DNA from: Oscillibacter ruminantium GH1
Lineage (GTDB): Bacteria; Bacillota; Clostridia; Oscillospirales; Oscillospiraceae
Length of the DNA stretch: 64,000 nt
Direction: 5' to 3'
Assembly (NCBI RefSeq): GCF_000307265.1
Contig: NZ_DF158899.1
Location: 62,001-126,000, forward strand
Below, one piece after another: positions 1-8,180 of this stretch (position 1 is its first letter; every line of letters begins with the position of its first letter). The position numbers and the translations under genes were made by a program. The notes beneath the pieces were generated by a model that did no database searches, was not told where the DNA came from, and worked only from the letters and a program-made list of their open reading frames with translations.

Positions 1-608
1 GGGGCACCACCGCCCGCCTTGTCAGCCGCTTCCGCCCCGCCAATCAGGTGATCGCCTGTCTGCTGAATGAGCATGTCCAGCGCCAGATGGCTCTGAGCTG
101 GGGCGTCACGCCGATTTTGATGCCCATTGCCAGCAACACCGACGAGCTGGTGGAATTTGCTGTGGACTCCGCAACGAGTGCGGGGCTTGTCAAGCAGGGC
201 GATCTGGTGGTAGTCACCGCAGGCGTTCCTGTGGGCGTTCCCGGCACCACCAATATGATTCGGGTTCATTTGGTAGGCGGATCCCTGTTCACCGCTGTGG
301 GCATTGGCGGGGGGAAAGCCTCCGGCCCCCTGTGCATCTGCCACACGCCGGAGGAGGTAACTGAGAAGTCCCGCCCCGGCTGTGTACTGGTGGTTCCATA
401 CACCACCAACGACATGCTCCCTGCCATGCGTTCCTGCGCCGCTGTCATCAGTGAGGAATCCGGCCCCAACAGCCACGCCGCCACCGTGGGTTTGACTTTG
501 GATAAGCCTGTGATTGTGGGCGCCAACGGCGCCACCCATCTTTTGACGGACGGGATGCTGGTCAGCGTGGACTGCGCCCACGGCACTGTCCAGCGTCTGC
601 CTCAGTAA
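1..608 (+). CDS. pyk: Pyruvate kinase, C-terminal part (partial, enters from left edge)
   Basis: The open frame runs in from base 3 without a start, so only about the last 200 residues are visible. The beginning (GTTARLVSRFRP, then NEHVQRQMALSWGVTPI) is the allosteric C domain of pyruvate kinase, which makes pyruvate and ATP from phosphoenolpyruvate. From about residue 110 of the visible part comes a second module with ISEESGPNSHAA and KPVIVGA, the PEP-utiliser mobile-like domain that many Firmicute pyruvate kinases carry as an extra C-terminus. The frame ends cleanly at a stop followed by a strong hairpin terminator. The catalytic barrel lies outside the window. Confidence 0.93.
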   Translation, partial: GTTARLVSRFRPANQVIACLLNEHVQRQMALSWGVTPILMPIASNTDELVEFAVDSATSAGLVKQGDLVVVTAGVPVGVPGTTNMIRVHLVGGSLFTAVGIGGGKASGPLCICHTPEEVTEKSRPGCVLVVPYTTNDMLPAMRSCAAVISEESGPNSHAATVGLTLDKPVIVGANGATHLLTDGMLVSVDCAHGTVQRLPQ

Positions 609-642
609 AAACCGCGGCTTTACAGGCCGAACGAAACGAAAG

Positions 643-681
643 AACGCGCCCCGGAAGGATGATTCCGGGGCGCGTTTTCTA
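643..681 (+). terminator. Bidirectional intrinsic terminator between pyk and lgt
   Basis: A perfect 14-bp stem (643-656 with 663-676) closes on a 6-base loop and is followed by a short T run on the plus strand. The flanking A residues give a T run on the minus strand too, so it can serve both pyk and the convergent lgt gene. Confidence 0.85.
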
Positions 682-687
682 TGGAAT

Positions 688-1761
688 TCAGTGTTTGTCG
701 GCAGGTTCGCTTTCCTCCGGACGCTCAGTCTGTGCTTCCGATGCCTCTTTCGTTTTGGAAGTCTCCGCCGCGTTCGCGGCAGAGTCGGACTCCGTCAGAA
801 CGGTTTCCGACGCAGGTTCCAACGTCTCCGCCAGCACGCCGGTTTGCCCTGTAACGTCCGCTTCTCCGTTCGCCGCGGTGGCCGCCGCCACCTGTTTAAC
901 CCAGAGGTCGCTGCCGTCCCGCTTTTTGATCTTGATATTATAAACCAGCGCAATCACCGCGCCGATCACCAGAACAACGCTCAGGGCCTGAGACACCCGG
1001 ATGGGCTGGCCAAACAGCGTCCAGTCAAAGAGATACAAGCTGTCCGTCCGCAGACCCTCTACCCAGCTGCGGCCAAGGCCGTACCACAGGAAATAAAAGC
1101 AGGTGTTCTCTCCGTCAAACCGGCGGGCCCGGCTGACGATGAACAGTGCCAGCAGCAGTCCCACCAGATTCCAAAGGCTCTCATAAAAGAACGTGGGGTG
1201 AACCTCGATGGTCTGGGTCTGGCTGACCCACAGCTGCATCCGCCAAGGAAGCGTGCAGTCCGTGCCGAAAGCCTCCCGGTTCATAAAGTTGCCCCACCGG
1301 CCAATGCACTGACCGAGGAACAGCCCCATGACACAAAGATCCGTCATGGCAAAGAACTTCAGCTTTTTGCGTTTGCAGAAAAGGTACGCCACCAGAAGGC
1401 CCACAATCACCGTTCCGTACATGGCGATGCCGCCGTCCCAGACGGCGATCATCCGTCCCCAGTCCAAACTCCCGTCCGCATTGCGGTACAGATCCAGATA
1501 AAAAATTACATAGTAGATGCGCGATCCGATGATGCAGCAGGGCGTGGCCCAGAGGATCATATCAATCACGTTGTCCTCTGTCAAACCAAACCGCTTCGCC
1601 TGCTTCATGCAAAGGTACAGTCCCGCCAAAAGGCCCAGAGCCAGAATAATCCCGTACCAGTAAACTCCATGGCCGATGTGAAGGGCGATAGGGTCCGGAT
1701 CAATGGTGAACCCGCCAAAAAGCCCCGGAAACCCGATGGGCATATCGCTGAGTGCTTTCAA
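688..1761 (-). CDS. lgt: Prolipoprotein diacylglyceryl transferase
   Basis: Membrane enzyme that moves diacylglycerol from phosphatidylglycerol to the lipobox cysteine of prolipoproteins, the first step of lipoprotein maturation. The 357-residue product has about seven hydrophobic segments and the family signatures GRWGNFMNREAFG (about residues 153-165), HPTFFYES and GLGRSWVEGLRTD. From about residue 290 it carries an unusual soluble tail rich in Ala, Glu, Thr and Ser (ending EPADKH) that ordinary Lgt proteins of about 270 residues lack. Lipoproteins in this window (30586, 57710) are its likely substrates. It lies just downstream of the M16 peptidase genes on the same strand. Confidence 0.95.
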   Translation of the reverse strand: MKALSDMPIGFPGLFGGFTIDPDPIALHIGHGVYWYGIILALGLLAGLYLCMKQAKRFGLTEDNVIDMILWATPCCIIGSRIYYVIFYLDLYRNADGSLDWGRMIAVWDGGIAMYGTVIVGLLVAYLFCKRKKLKFFAMTDLCVMGLFLGQCIGRWGNFMNREAFGTDCTLPWRMQLWVSQTQTIEVHPTFFYESLWNLVGLLLALFIVSRARRFDGENTCFYFLWYGLGRSWVEGLRTDSLYLFDWTLFGQPIRVSQALSVVLVIGAVIALVYNIKIKKRDGSDLWVKQVAAATAANGEADVTGQTGVLAETLEPASETVLTESDSAANAAETSKTKEASEAQTERPEESEPADKH

Positions 1762-1786
1762 ATCAGAAACTTCCTTTCACCGCGCC

Positions 1787-3052
1787 TTACTTAGGCAGAA
1801 TGGTGGACATGGCCGCGTGTTCCTCGGTCAGCTCGTCCCGAATGAAGGCAAGGACATCCTCCTCGCCAATGCCGTCAAATACCTGTGGGAAACGCAGGGC
1901 ATCGTATCCCGCGAAATGTCCCTCCGTCAGCGAAACAGCGATGTTTTCAAAGGAGTTTAGACCCCGCAGCATCGCGCCGAAGGCCGCCTTACGCACACGC
2001 TCATAAAAATCCCGATCCAAGCCATCCGCAGCGAGACGGCGGGCCTCCTTTTTGACTTCTTCCGCAACCGCTTTCACATCCCGGCTGTCGCCTCCGGCGT
2101 AAAGATACGCCGTTTCCGGCATCATCTCAAAGGCTCCGCCGAAGCTGGTGTTAATGAGTCCCTGTCCATAAAGCCGCAGATACAGCGGGCTGGACTCCCC
2201 CAGCAGCAGATCGCAGGCCATGTTGCCGATGAGGCTCCGGCGCAGGTAGTCCTCCCCCGCCGCTGCGGGTGCGCACTTAAAGCCCAGCAGAAACTGTGGC
2301 ATGGAAACCTCCATTTTCCGCTCCGTCGCCTTATCCGCCACGCCCTCCGGCTCCGCGCCGTGATCCCGGAGAATATTAGGCCCGCAGTCCTTGGGTAAAA
2401 TAGACCGGGCGACATCGACCACGCGAACCGGGTCCACGTTGCCCACCACCGTCAAAATCATGTTGCCGGGGGTGTAAAACGCCTTGTGGCAGTCGTACAG
2501 CGTTTTGGCTGTGATCTCCTTAATGCTCTCCACACTGCCGGCGATATGGTTTTTCGCTGTGCTTTTCTGATAGAGCGCGCCCATCATCCGGGCATAGACC
2601 TGCCAGTCCGGGTCATCCTCAATCATCCGGATTTCCTGAGCGATAATCCCCTGCTCCTTGGCAACGCTCTCATCTGTGAAATAAGGGACGGAGACGAAGG
2701 AAAGCAGAATTTTCAAATTCTCCTCAAACTTCTCCGTGGAGTCGAAATAGTACCCCGTCATGGCGTTGGAGGTGAAGGCGTTTGGCTCCGCGCCGTTTTT
2801 CGCCAGTTCCTGAAGGGCGTTGCCCTCCTTGGTATCGAACATTTTGTGTTCCAGATAGTGGGCAATGCCCGCCGGGGTGTCCATCCAGTTCCCGTCCAAG
2901 CAGAAGCGGGTGTCCATCCCGCCGTATCGGGTGGCGAAAAAGGCATAGCTCTTGGCAAATCCCGGTTTGGATACCACGTTAACGGGCAGACCGTTGGGCA
3001 GAGTCTCACGGTAGACCGTCTCGCCAATGCGCTCATAGAATTCCTTTTTCAT
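1787..3052 (-). CDS. M16 family zinc peptidase, active-type subunit (YmfH-like)
   Basis: Pitrilysin-type metallopeptidase of 421 residues. It has the inverted zinc motif HYLEH at about residue 66, followed some 75 residues later by the third ligand region AQEIRMIEDDP, so the active site looks intact. The C-terminal half is the second M16 domain. The gene overlaps by 4 bases the stop of its upstream neighbour, an M16 homologue without zinc ligands, which suggests translational coupling and a heterodimer, as known for YmfF/YmfH and other M16 pairs. The substrate is unknown; members process peptides or signal sequences. Confidence 0.9.
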   Translation of the reverse strand: MKKEFYERIGETVYRETLPNGLPVNVVSKPGFAKSYAFFATRYGGMDTRFCLDGNWMDTPAGIAHYLEHKMFDTKEGNALQELAKNGAEPNAFTSNAMTGYYFDSTEKFEENLKILLSFVSVPYFTDESVAKEQGIIAQEIRMIEDDPDWQVYARMMGALYQKSTAKNHIAGSVESIKEITAKTLYDCHKAFYTPGNMILTVVGNVDPVRVVDVARSILPKDCGPNILRDHGAEPEGVADKATERKMEVSMPQFLLGFKCAPAAAGEDYLRRSLIGNMACDLLLGESSPLYLRLYGQGLINTSFGGAFEMMPETAYLYAGGDSRDVKAVAEEVKKEARRLAADGLDRDFYERVRKAAFGAMLRGLNSFENIAVSLTEGHFAGYDALRFPQVFDGIGEEDVLAFIRDELTEEHAAMSTILPK

Positions 3053-4317
3053 TGTTCCGCCCCCTCTCCCTTGAGAAAATAGACGGTGTCCAGAGACACA
3101 GTCTTCATGGCTTCATAAATCCGCTCCGGGGAAACGGTGCGCACACCCTCCGCCAGCGCCTCCGGCGTGTCGTTCCGACCCGTGGCTGTCTGCCCCAGCC
3201 AGAAGTTTTCCAGCTTGCTCTGAGAGTCCCCAATGGTGGCATAGGCATTGCAAAGGGTACTCCGCGCACCCTCCAGTTCCCAGTCCTCCAGCTTGCCGTC
3301 CTGAACAGCCTTCAGTTGATGCTGAATCTCATCGTAGGCCTTTTGGAAATTCTGGAATTCGATGCCGGAGGATACCGTGATGATTCCCTTTTGCCGATGG
3401 AACAGGGACGAGGCGTAATAGCACAGGGACAGCTTTTCCCGCACGTTCATAAACAGCTTCGCATTGCTGCTGCCGCCAAAGAGGGTGTTTCCCATCATCA
3501 ATGCGGAGAAATCGTCACTGCCGCAGGTGAAGCCCATCCCCAGCTTGCCTTGGGTCACATCCATTAAGTCCGTGACGCGCTTGACCTCTTTTCGCGCCGT
3601 GTGGCATTGGGACTGGGGAATTGCTTGCACCGCCTTGCGCGGCAGGTTGGAAAGTGCCGCCATAAGCGCGGCTTCCACCCGCTCCGCGCTTGCGCTGCCG
3701 CAGTAAAACAGCTCCAGCGGCGCAGAGGAGAGGAGGCGTGTATACGTCTCATACACCTGCTCTCCCGTCAGAGCCTGCGCCGACTTCTCGTCGCCAAACC
3801 GGCTCACGCCGTAAGGCTCACCGGCACACATCTCCTGCAAAAGCCGCAGATCGGCATAATCCCGTTTGTCGTTGAGAATGCTGCGGATGGCGTCCACCAG
3901 ATTTGTCCGCTCGCTGTCCACGTATTCCGGCAAAAACCGGCCGTCTTTGGTCACCGGGTTGCCGATCACCTGCCCCAGCAGCTCCGCCACCGGCTCCAGC
4001 AGCTTTTCGCCGCCGGGTGTGAATGCGTCGTCGATAAAGCTGGCCACAAAGCCCACGCACTGGCACTCGCCCTTTTTCCGGACGGTATAGTCAATCTCCG
4101 CGCCGTACAACTCATCCAGCCGGGTGCTGAGTGCTCCCATATCGGGATAACGCATGGTGCCCCGACGCAGCACTGCAGGCAGCAGTGCCTGCGCCGCAGC
4201 CGTTTCCGCCGCGATGGGGGTCATAAACTGGGCGGAGAGCAAGCTGGTTTTAAATTTCCGGGCCGGCAGGCGGGTGAGGTAAACGCCCTCCGCCAACTTT
4301 GTTCTGGTTTTTTCCAA
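3049..4317 (-). CDS. M16 family peptidase homologue, non-catalytic subunit (YmfF-like)
   Basis: A 422-residue protein with M16 N- and C-terminal domains. In the place of HxxEH it reads LLPAVLRRGTMRYPDM, so it has no zinc site and is expected to be the structural partner of the peptidase encoded next to it. It is the first gene of the unit: a sigma-A promoter lies about 40 bases upstream and its -10 element sits inside a perfect inverted repeat (4342-4369) next to the divergent XRE-cupin gene. Its stop overlaps the start of the active subunit. Confidence 0.85.
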   Translation of the reverse strand: MEKTRTKLAEGVYLTRLPARKFKTSLLSAQFMTPIAAETAAAQALLPAVLRRGTMRYPDMGALSTRLDELYGAEIDYTVRKKGECQCVGFVASFIDDAFTPGGEKLLEPVAELLGQVIGNPVTKDGRFLPEYVDSERTNLVDAIRSILNDKRDYADLRLLQEMCAGEPYGVSRFGDEKSAQALTGEQVYETYTRLLSSAPLELFYCGSASAERVEAALMAALSNLPRKAVQAIPQSQCHTARKEVKRVTDLMDVTQGKLGMGFTCGSDDFSALMMGNTLFGGSSNAKLFMNVREKLSLCYYASSLFHRQKGIITVSSGIEFQNFQKAYDEIQHQLKAVQDGKLEDWELEGARSTLCNAYATIGDSQSKLENFWLGQTATGRNDTPEALAEGVRTVSPERIYEAMKTVSLDTVYFLKGEGAEQ

Positions 4318-4341
4318 TTTCAGGCTCCTTCCTGTCGATTC

Positions 4342-4384
4342 AAATACAGTAGGCTATTATACTGTATTTTCCCCGTAAATTCAA
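4342..4384 (-). promoter_or_regulatory. Promoter and inverted-repeat operator of the M16 operon
   Basis: On the minus strand a -35 TTGAAT (4379-4384) and a -10 TATAAT (4356-4361) are 17 bases apart. A perfect 10-bp inverted repeat, AAATACAGTA (4342-4351) with TACTGTATTT (4360-4369), spans the -10 box, the usual place for a repressor site. A similar half-site occurs upstream of the DUF819 gene at 7559-7594. Confidence 0.7.
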
Positions 4385-4417
4385 ACCCTATTTTGTGTCT
4401 ATTTATAGAAATAGGAG

Positions 4418-4444
4418 TTGACCTTTTTATTTCTGTCGTATAAA
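4418..4444 (+). promoter_or_regulatory. Putative promoter of the XRE-cupin regulator
   Basis: TTGACC (4418-4423) and TATAAA (4439-4444) are 15 bases apart, a short but tolerable spacing, upstream of the regulator start at 4480. Confidence 0.45.
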
Positions 4445-4479
4445 CTGAAACAAATTGAAGAACGGTCAGAGGGGGACAT

Positions 4480-5043
4480 ATGGAAAGTTTAGAGAATCTG
4501 GAGATTGGCAGCCGCCTGCGGCGGCGGCGCAAAGAAAAGGGCCTGAGCATTGCGACTCTTGCCGAGCGCTCCGGAGTCAGCACCGGCCTTATCAGCCAGA
4601 TTGAGCGGGACATGGTTTCCCCCACCGTGGTGAGCATCTTCCGCATTGCGCAGGCTCTGGACACAAACATCAGCTATTTCTTTTCCGCTCCCGAGGAACC
4701 GTCTTACACACTGCTGCATGAAGGGGAGCGGCGGCACATCCTGCTGGCCGGCGGCGCCCGGGATTATGAGCTTTTGACCTCCAGCCGCCCGGAGCGCGCG
4801 CTGGACATGGTGCGGGTAACGCTGCGGGGCGGTGCTTCCTTTGATCGGGAGTGCGTCTGCCACGCGGGCGAAGAATGCGGATACGTTCTCTCCGGCATCC
4901 TCACCGTCCTGCTGGACGGGCAGGAACTGGAGCTTTTCCCCGGCGACAGCATCTATTATCCCAGCACAAGTCCCCACGTCTATCTCAACACGCATCAGGA
5001 GGACTGCATTTCTATTTGGTCCATGACGCCGAAGTTCTTCTAA
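4480..5043 (+). CDS. XRE-cupin transcriptional regulator
   Basis: A 187-residue DNA-binding regulator. Residues 8-66 form an XRE helix-turn-helix (GSRLRRRRKEKGLSIATLAERSGVS and the recognition part LISQIERDMVSPTV). Residues about 110-180 form a small cupin barrel (HAGEECGYVLSGILTV, then PGDSIYYPSTSPHVY) that in this family senses a small molecule, often an amino acid or polyamine. The gene is divergent from the M16 operon and convergent with the M19 dipeptidase. Inverted repeats at its own intergenic region and before the DUF819 gene suggest that it controls both sides. Confidence 0.88.
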   Translation: MESLENLEIGSRLRRRRKEKGLSIATLAERSGVSTGLISQIERDMVSPTVVSIFRIAQALDTNISYFFSAPEEPSYTLLHEGERRHILLAGGARDYELLTSSRPERALDMVRVTLRGGASFDRECVCHAGEECGYVLSGILTVLLDGQELELFPGDSIYYPSTSPHVYLNTHQEDCISIWSMTPKFF

Positions 5044-5094
5044 GCTGTTTGCTATCCCATTCCCTTTTCTCTGATTTCCGCTGCTTTCAAAACT

Positions 5095-5136
5095 GCGGGC
5101 GGAGCGGCTGTCGCCGCTCCGCCCGCTTTTTCTTTT
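5095..5136 (+). terminator. Strong intrinsic terminator after the XRE-cupin gene
   Basis: A perfect 14-bp GC-rich stem (5095-5108 with 5113-5126) and a 4-base loop are followed by TTTTTCTTTTTT on the plus strand. It also separates the convergent dipeptidase gene. Confidence 0.92.
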
Positions 5137-6111
5137 TTATGCCATGCACGTTTGTACGATTCTTTGGAAGTTTCCCCGTGCCAGCTTCTCCAATTCCTCT
5201 TTGTTCAAGCCAAGCTTCTCCAAGCGGGTAAAGAGATTGGGAATCTTGGAGCAATCCTCCAGCCCGATGGTGCTGGGACTGCCAGTGGAAGTCATGCTGC
5301 CCATGGTTTCCTGGCTGTCGATGAACTCGAAAAAGTCAAAGCCGCAGCCCACATGGTCAATCCCCATTACGTCGATCATATGGGCGGCGTGCCGCACCAG
5401 CGTCTCCGCCGTCTGCTTGGCGGGATCGGCGTCAATAAAAAGATTGAATGCGTTCAGCCCCACCACACCGCCGGCGTCCCGGATCGCCCGCAGCTGCTCG
5501 TCCGTCAGGTTGCGGGGTACGTCGCACAGGGCCTTGCAGTTGGAGTGGGAAGCGATAAAAGGCTTGGTGGCCAGTTTTACCACATCCCAGAAACCCGCCT
5601 CGTTCAGATGGGACACGTCCAGCAGCATTCCCTTCTCCTGCACCTTACGGGCAGCCTTTTTTCCCACCTCTGTCAAACCGTAATCCTTGCCGGACAGTGC
5701 GCCCGCGCCCAGATCGTTGGCCTCGTTCCATGTTAAAATCGCGTGGCGGGCGCCAAAGTCGTAGTATTCGTCGATCTTGGACAGGTCGGAACCGATATAG
5801 GCCATACCCTCCACCCCGATAAACACGTAAAAAATGCCGTCGCGTATGGCCTGCATCATCTCTTCGTAGTTGTGGACGATGCGAAAATCCTTCGTCTCCG
5901 CAATTTCAGCCTTGGCGCAGTCCATGATTTGCCTCGTGCGCGCCGCATAGTCGGCGTCATAGGGCGGATCGACCCAGATGACAAAAATACTGCCCTCCAC
6001 GCCGCCTTTGCGCAGCCGCGCCAGATGGTGGTCGCGGAAGACGTTTGTTTCTCCTTTCAGGCGACGGGTCGTTACATCGGTCCAGATATCAGAATGTGCA
6101 TCAAAATACAT
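5137..6111 (-). CDS. Membrane dipeptidase family (M19) metallo-dipeptidase
   Basis: A 324-residue renal-dipeptidase-type amidohydrolase. It starts with FDAHSDIW, which supplies the first zinc ligands, and has GVEGMAYIG with the bridging acid, LDVSHLNEAGFWDV and ASHSNCKALC with the ligand histidines, and GIDHVGCGFDF near the end. These enzymes cleave dipeptides, often with a D-residue at the C-terminus, in the cytoplasm. No signal peptide is visible. It follows the DUF819 membrane protein gene on the same strand with a 75-base gap, which suggests uptake and then cleavage of a small peptide or derivative. Confidence 0.92.
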   Translation of the reverse strand: MYFDAHSDIWTDVTTRRLKGETNVFRDHHLARLRKGGVEGSIFVIWVDPPYDADYAARTRQIMDCAKAEIAETKDFRIVHNYEEMMQAIRDGIFYVFIGVEGMAYIGSDLSKIDEYYDFGARHAILTWNEANDLGAGALSGKDYGLTEVGKKAARKVQEKGMLLDVSHLNEAGFWDVVKLATKPFIASHSNCKALCDVPRNLTDEQLRAIRDAGGVVGLNAFNLFIDADPAKQTAETLVRHAAHMIDVMGIDHVGCGFDFFEFIDSQETMGSMTSTGSPSTIGLEDCSKIPNLFTRLEKLGLNKEELEKLARGNFQRIVQTCMA

Positions 6112-6128
6112 GATAACCCCTCTTTTGC

Positions 6129-6163
6129 GGCTCCGGCGTACCTCATAGGAGGCACGCCGGAGT
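6129..6163 (-). repeat. Inverted repeat in the DUF819-dipeptidase gap
   Basis: A hairpin of about 14 bp (arms around CTCCGGCGT and ACGCCGGAG) lies between the two genes. No good T run follows on the minus strand, so it may tune mRNA stability or partial termination rather than end transcription. Confidence 0.5.
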
Positions 6164-6186
6164 GTTTCTTTGTCTGTACTTTTTCT

Positions 6187-7446
6187 TTATGCGCCCAGCG
6201 CGATTCCCACAATGGTACCGGCATAGTTGCCGATCACATAGCCCAAGGTACCGATCAGCATTGCAGGACCCACAAGTTTTGCCCAGCCCTGAGAAATTGC
6301 CATGCCGGCGGCGGTGGTCGGGCCGCCGATGTTGGCATTGGAGGCGATGATGGCATCCTCCAGATTAAAGCGGAACAGTTTGGCCGCGCCGAAGCAGAAC
6401 AGCATGTTGACAAGGACCATGATGGCCGTCAGCACCAGCAGCAGCGGGGACTTTGTAATGACCGTGTAGATGTTCGCGGGCACACCGATGACGAACAGGA
6501 ACAGGTAGATAAGATAGGTACCGATCTCCTGAGAGCCATGGAGCATGGCGACCTTTTTATCCATAAAGGTGGCAACGATCACAGAGAAGGTGGTAATCCA
6601 GACGTACTGACTGCCGAAGAACTTGCCGATAAAATCCATAAACTTGCCCGGATCCGCAGGCACCATACCGGCAATGCCGCCGGCAACCAGCTTGGACAGC
6701 CAGACGATGGCGATGCAATAGGCAAAGTTGAACGCAATGTCCTTCAGGGAAATGTCCTTGCGGCTCCAGAAAGCGGCGGCCTGCGTCTGCGCCGCGTCGC
6801 GGCTGGAGGTTCCGGACTCCACCTCATCGATTAGGGGATGCCGCCAGTGACTGCGGAAGAATCTCATGCCCGCAAAAGCAATCAGGACAAAGAAGTAGGC
6901 GGCCATCAACAGGTTATCGGCCACGGTGGCTGCGGCCGTCAAATCCTTACCGGCGGCATACTGCGAGGCCATAGCGGCAAAGTTCACGCCGCCGCCAATG
7001 TAAGAACCGGTCATCATCGCGGCCACCTTGGCAAGTCCCTCCGCGTCTCCGAAAGCGCCGCGCAGCAAGAAGTAGGCAAGGAACGCGCCCGCGATCGTGC
7101 CCACGGCGCCGATCAGGAAGATGGTCAGCATCCGGCCGGTTTCCTTCCAGATCTTCTTGACATTGCACTGCAGCAGAAGCAGAGGAATGCCCATGGGAAC
7201 CACAACTCCCCAGACGATATCGTCATAGAGGGGACAGCTGGTGGGAATGATGCTGAGGTTTGCCAAAACCATTGCGATAATCAGCGCGATGATGGCACCG
7301 GAGATCTTGGACGCCCAGTTGTACTTTTGCTCCAGCCAGATCGACAGTGCCACACCGGCACACAGGATCACCATAAGCGACCACATGTCGTCCGCCGCGA
7401 CCAGGCTCTCCCTGCCCAGCCAATTCATGAAGAATGAATTTAACAT
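6187..7446 (-). CDS. DUF819 family integral membrane protein
   Basis: A 419-residue protein with about ten to eleven hydrophobic helices. It has the DUF819 (YjcL-like) pattern, with SKISGAIIALIIAMVLANL near the start, MTGSYIGGGVNFAAMA in the middle and DAIIASNANIGGPTTAAGMA near the end. The repeated Gly-Gly and Asn patterns in two halves resemble a secondary transporter fold. The family has no assigned substrate. The adjacent M19 dipeptidase and XRE-cupin regulator suggest a peptide or amino-acid derivative. A good ribosome site (GGAGGAG) precedes the ATG. Confidence 0.85.
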   Translation of the reverse strand: MLNSFFMNWLGRESLVAADDMWSLMVILCAGVALSIWLEQKYNWASKISGAIIALIIAMVLANLSIIPTSCPLYDDIVWGVVVPMGIPLLLLQCNVKKIWKETGRMLTIFLIGAVGTIAGAFLAYFLLRGAFGDAEGLAKVAAMMTGSYIGGGVNFAAMASQYAAGKDLTAAATVADNLLMAAYFFVLIAFAGMRFFRSHWRHPLIDEVESGTSSRDAAQTQAAAFWSRKDISLKDIAFNFAYCIAIVWLSKLVAGGIAGMVPADPGKFMDFIGKFFGSQYVWITTFSVIVATFMDKKVAMLHGSQEIGTYLIYLFLFVIGVPANIYTVITKSPLLLVLTAIMVLVNMLFCFGAAKLFRFNLEDAIIASNANIGGPTTAAGMAISQGWAKLVGPAMLIGTLGYVIGNYAGTIVGIALGA

Positions 7447-7473
7447 AATGCTCCTCCCACTTTCTCATAATTT

Positions 7474-7594
7474 ATACCGAAGGCATCGGTATTTCGGATG
7501 GTTGCAGTATAGCTGTTCGCACAAACTTTTGCAATAGGTTCGCTTTAATTTCGTCACTATACTGAATTTTTCGACAGTATTTTGATCGAATACT
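7474..7594 (-). promoter_or_regulatory. Control region of the DUF819-dipeptidase operon
   Basis: On the minus strand TTGCAA (7529-7534) and TATACT (7506-7511) are 17 bases apart, giving a good sigma-A promoter. Upstream lies ATACTG (7559-7564) paired with CAGTAT (7575-7580), overlapping AGTATT (7576-7581) paired with AATACT (7589-7594). These half-sites match the inverted repeat at 4342-4369. A second palindrome, ATACCGA/TCGGTAT (7474-7492), lies just past the expected start. The rest of the 365-base gap between DUF819 and ylxM holds only these elements and the ylxM promoter. Confidence 0.55.
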
Positions 7595-7727
7595 ACAATT
7601 TGGATAATCCACTATGAAAAAACCTCATATCTCAAACTCTGTTTTTAAACAAATTGACCATCGTTCCGCCAAAGATTCCGGGAGTAAAATCTTTTTCCGG
7701 ATTCTATGATTTCCCGCTCTTTTTCCC

Positions 7728-7756
7728 TTGACTTTTCGGCGGAATTCCTGTAAACT
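7728..7756 (+). promoter_or_regulatory. Sigma-A promoter of the ylxM-ffh operon
   Basis: TTGACT (7728-7733) and TAAACT (7751-7756) are 17 bases apart, about 55 bases ahead of ylxM. Confidence 0.7.
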
Positions 7757-7811
7757 AGAATTCGTTGTAAAGCAGTATGACTTTACAAGTATTCGGTAAG
7801 GGGTGTTTGCT

Positions 7812-8177
7812 ATGAAAAATCAGACCTACCGCATGACCATGCTCTACGATTTTTATGGAGAACTTCTTACTGACCGTCAGAAAGAGTTCTTTGACTACTA
7901 CTACAATGACGACCTGTCCCTGTCGGAGATCGCGGAGAACGCGGGAATTTCCCGTCAGGGCGTCCGAGATGTGATCGTTCGGGCGGAAGGCATCATGCAG
8001 GAGATGGAGGACAAAACCGGCCTCATCCGTCGGTTTGAGTTGATGCGCACTCATGTGAACAGCATCGTTTCCGCAGTTGAAGAGATTAAATCGTTGAATG
8101 ACCGCCAGTATGAGGACAAGCGTCTCATGGAGTTGGCGGATACCATCGCGGCGGAAGCCGCCGCGCTCAGGGAGTAA
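7812..8177 (+). CDS. ylxM: YlxM/p13 family helix-turn-helix protein of the SRP operon
   Basis: A 121-residue protein. Residues about 5-70 form a sigma-70 region 4-like helix-turn-helix (LTDRQKEFFDYYYNDDLSLSEIAENAGISRQGVRD). YlxM proteins lie directly before ffh across Firmicutes and stimulate the SRP GTPase cycle in streptococci. The ATG at 7812 is chosen because AAGGGG sits 8 bases before it; an upstream GTG at 7803 overlaps that site. Only 3 bases separate its stop from ffh. Confidence 0.9.
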   Translation: MKNQTYRMTMLYDFYGELLTDRQKEFFDYYYNDDLSLSEIAENAGISRQGVRDVIVRAEGIMQEMEDKTGLIRRFELMRTHVNSIVSAVEEIKSLNDRQYEDKRLMELADTIAAEAAALRE

Positions 8178-8180
8178 CCG

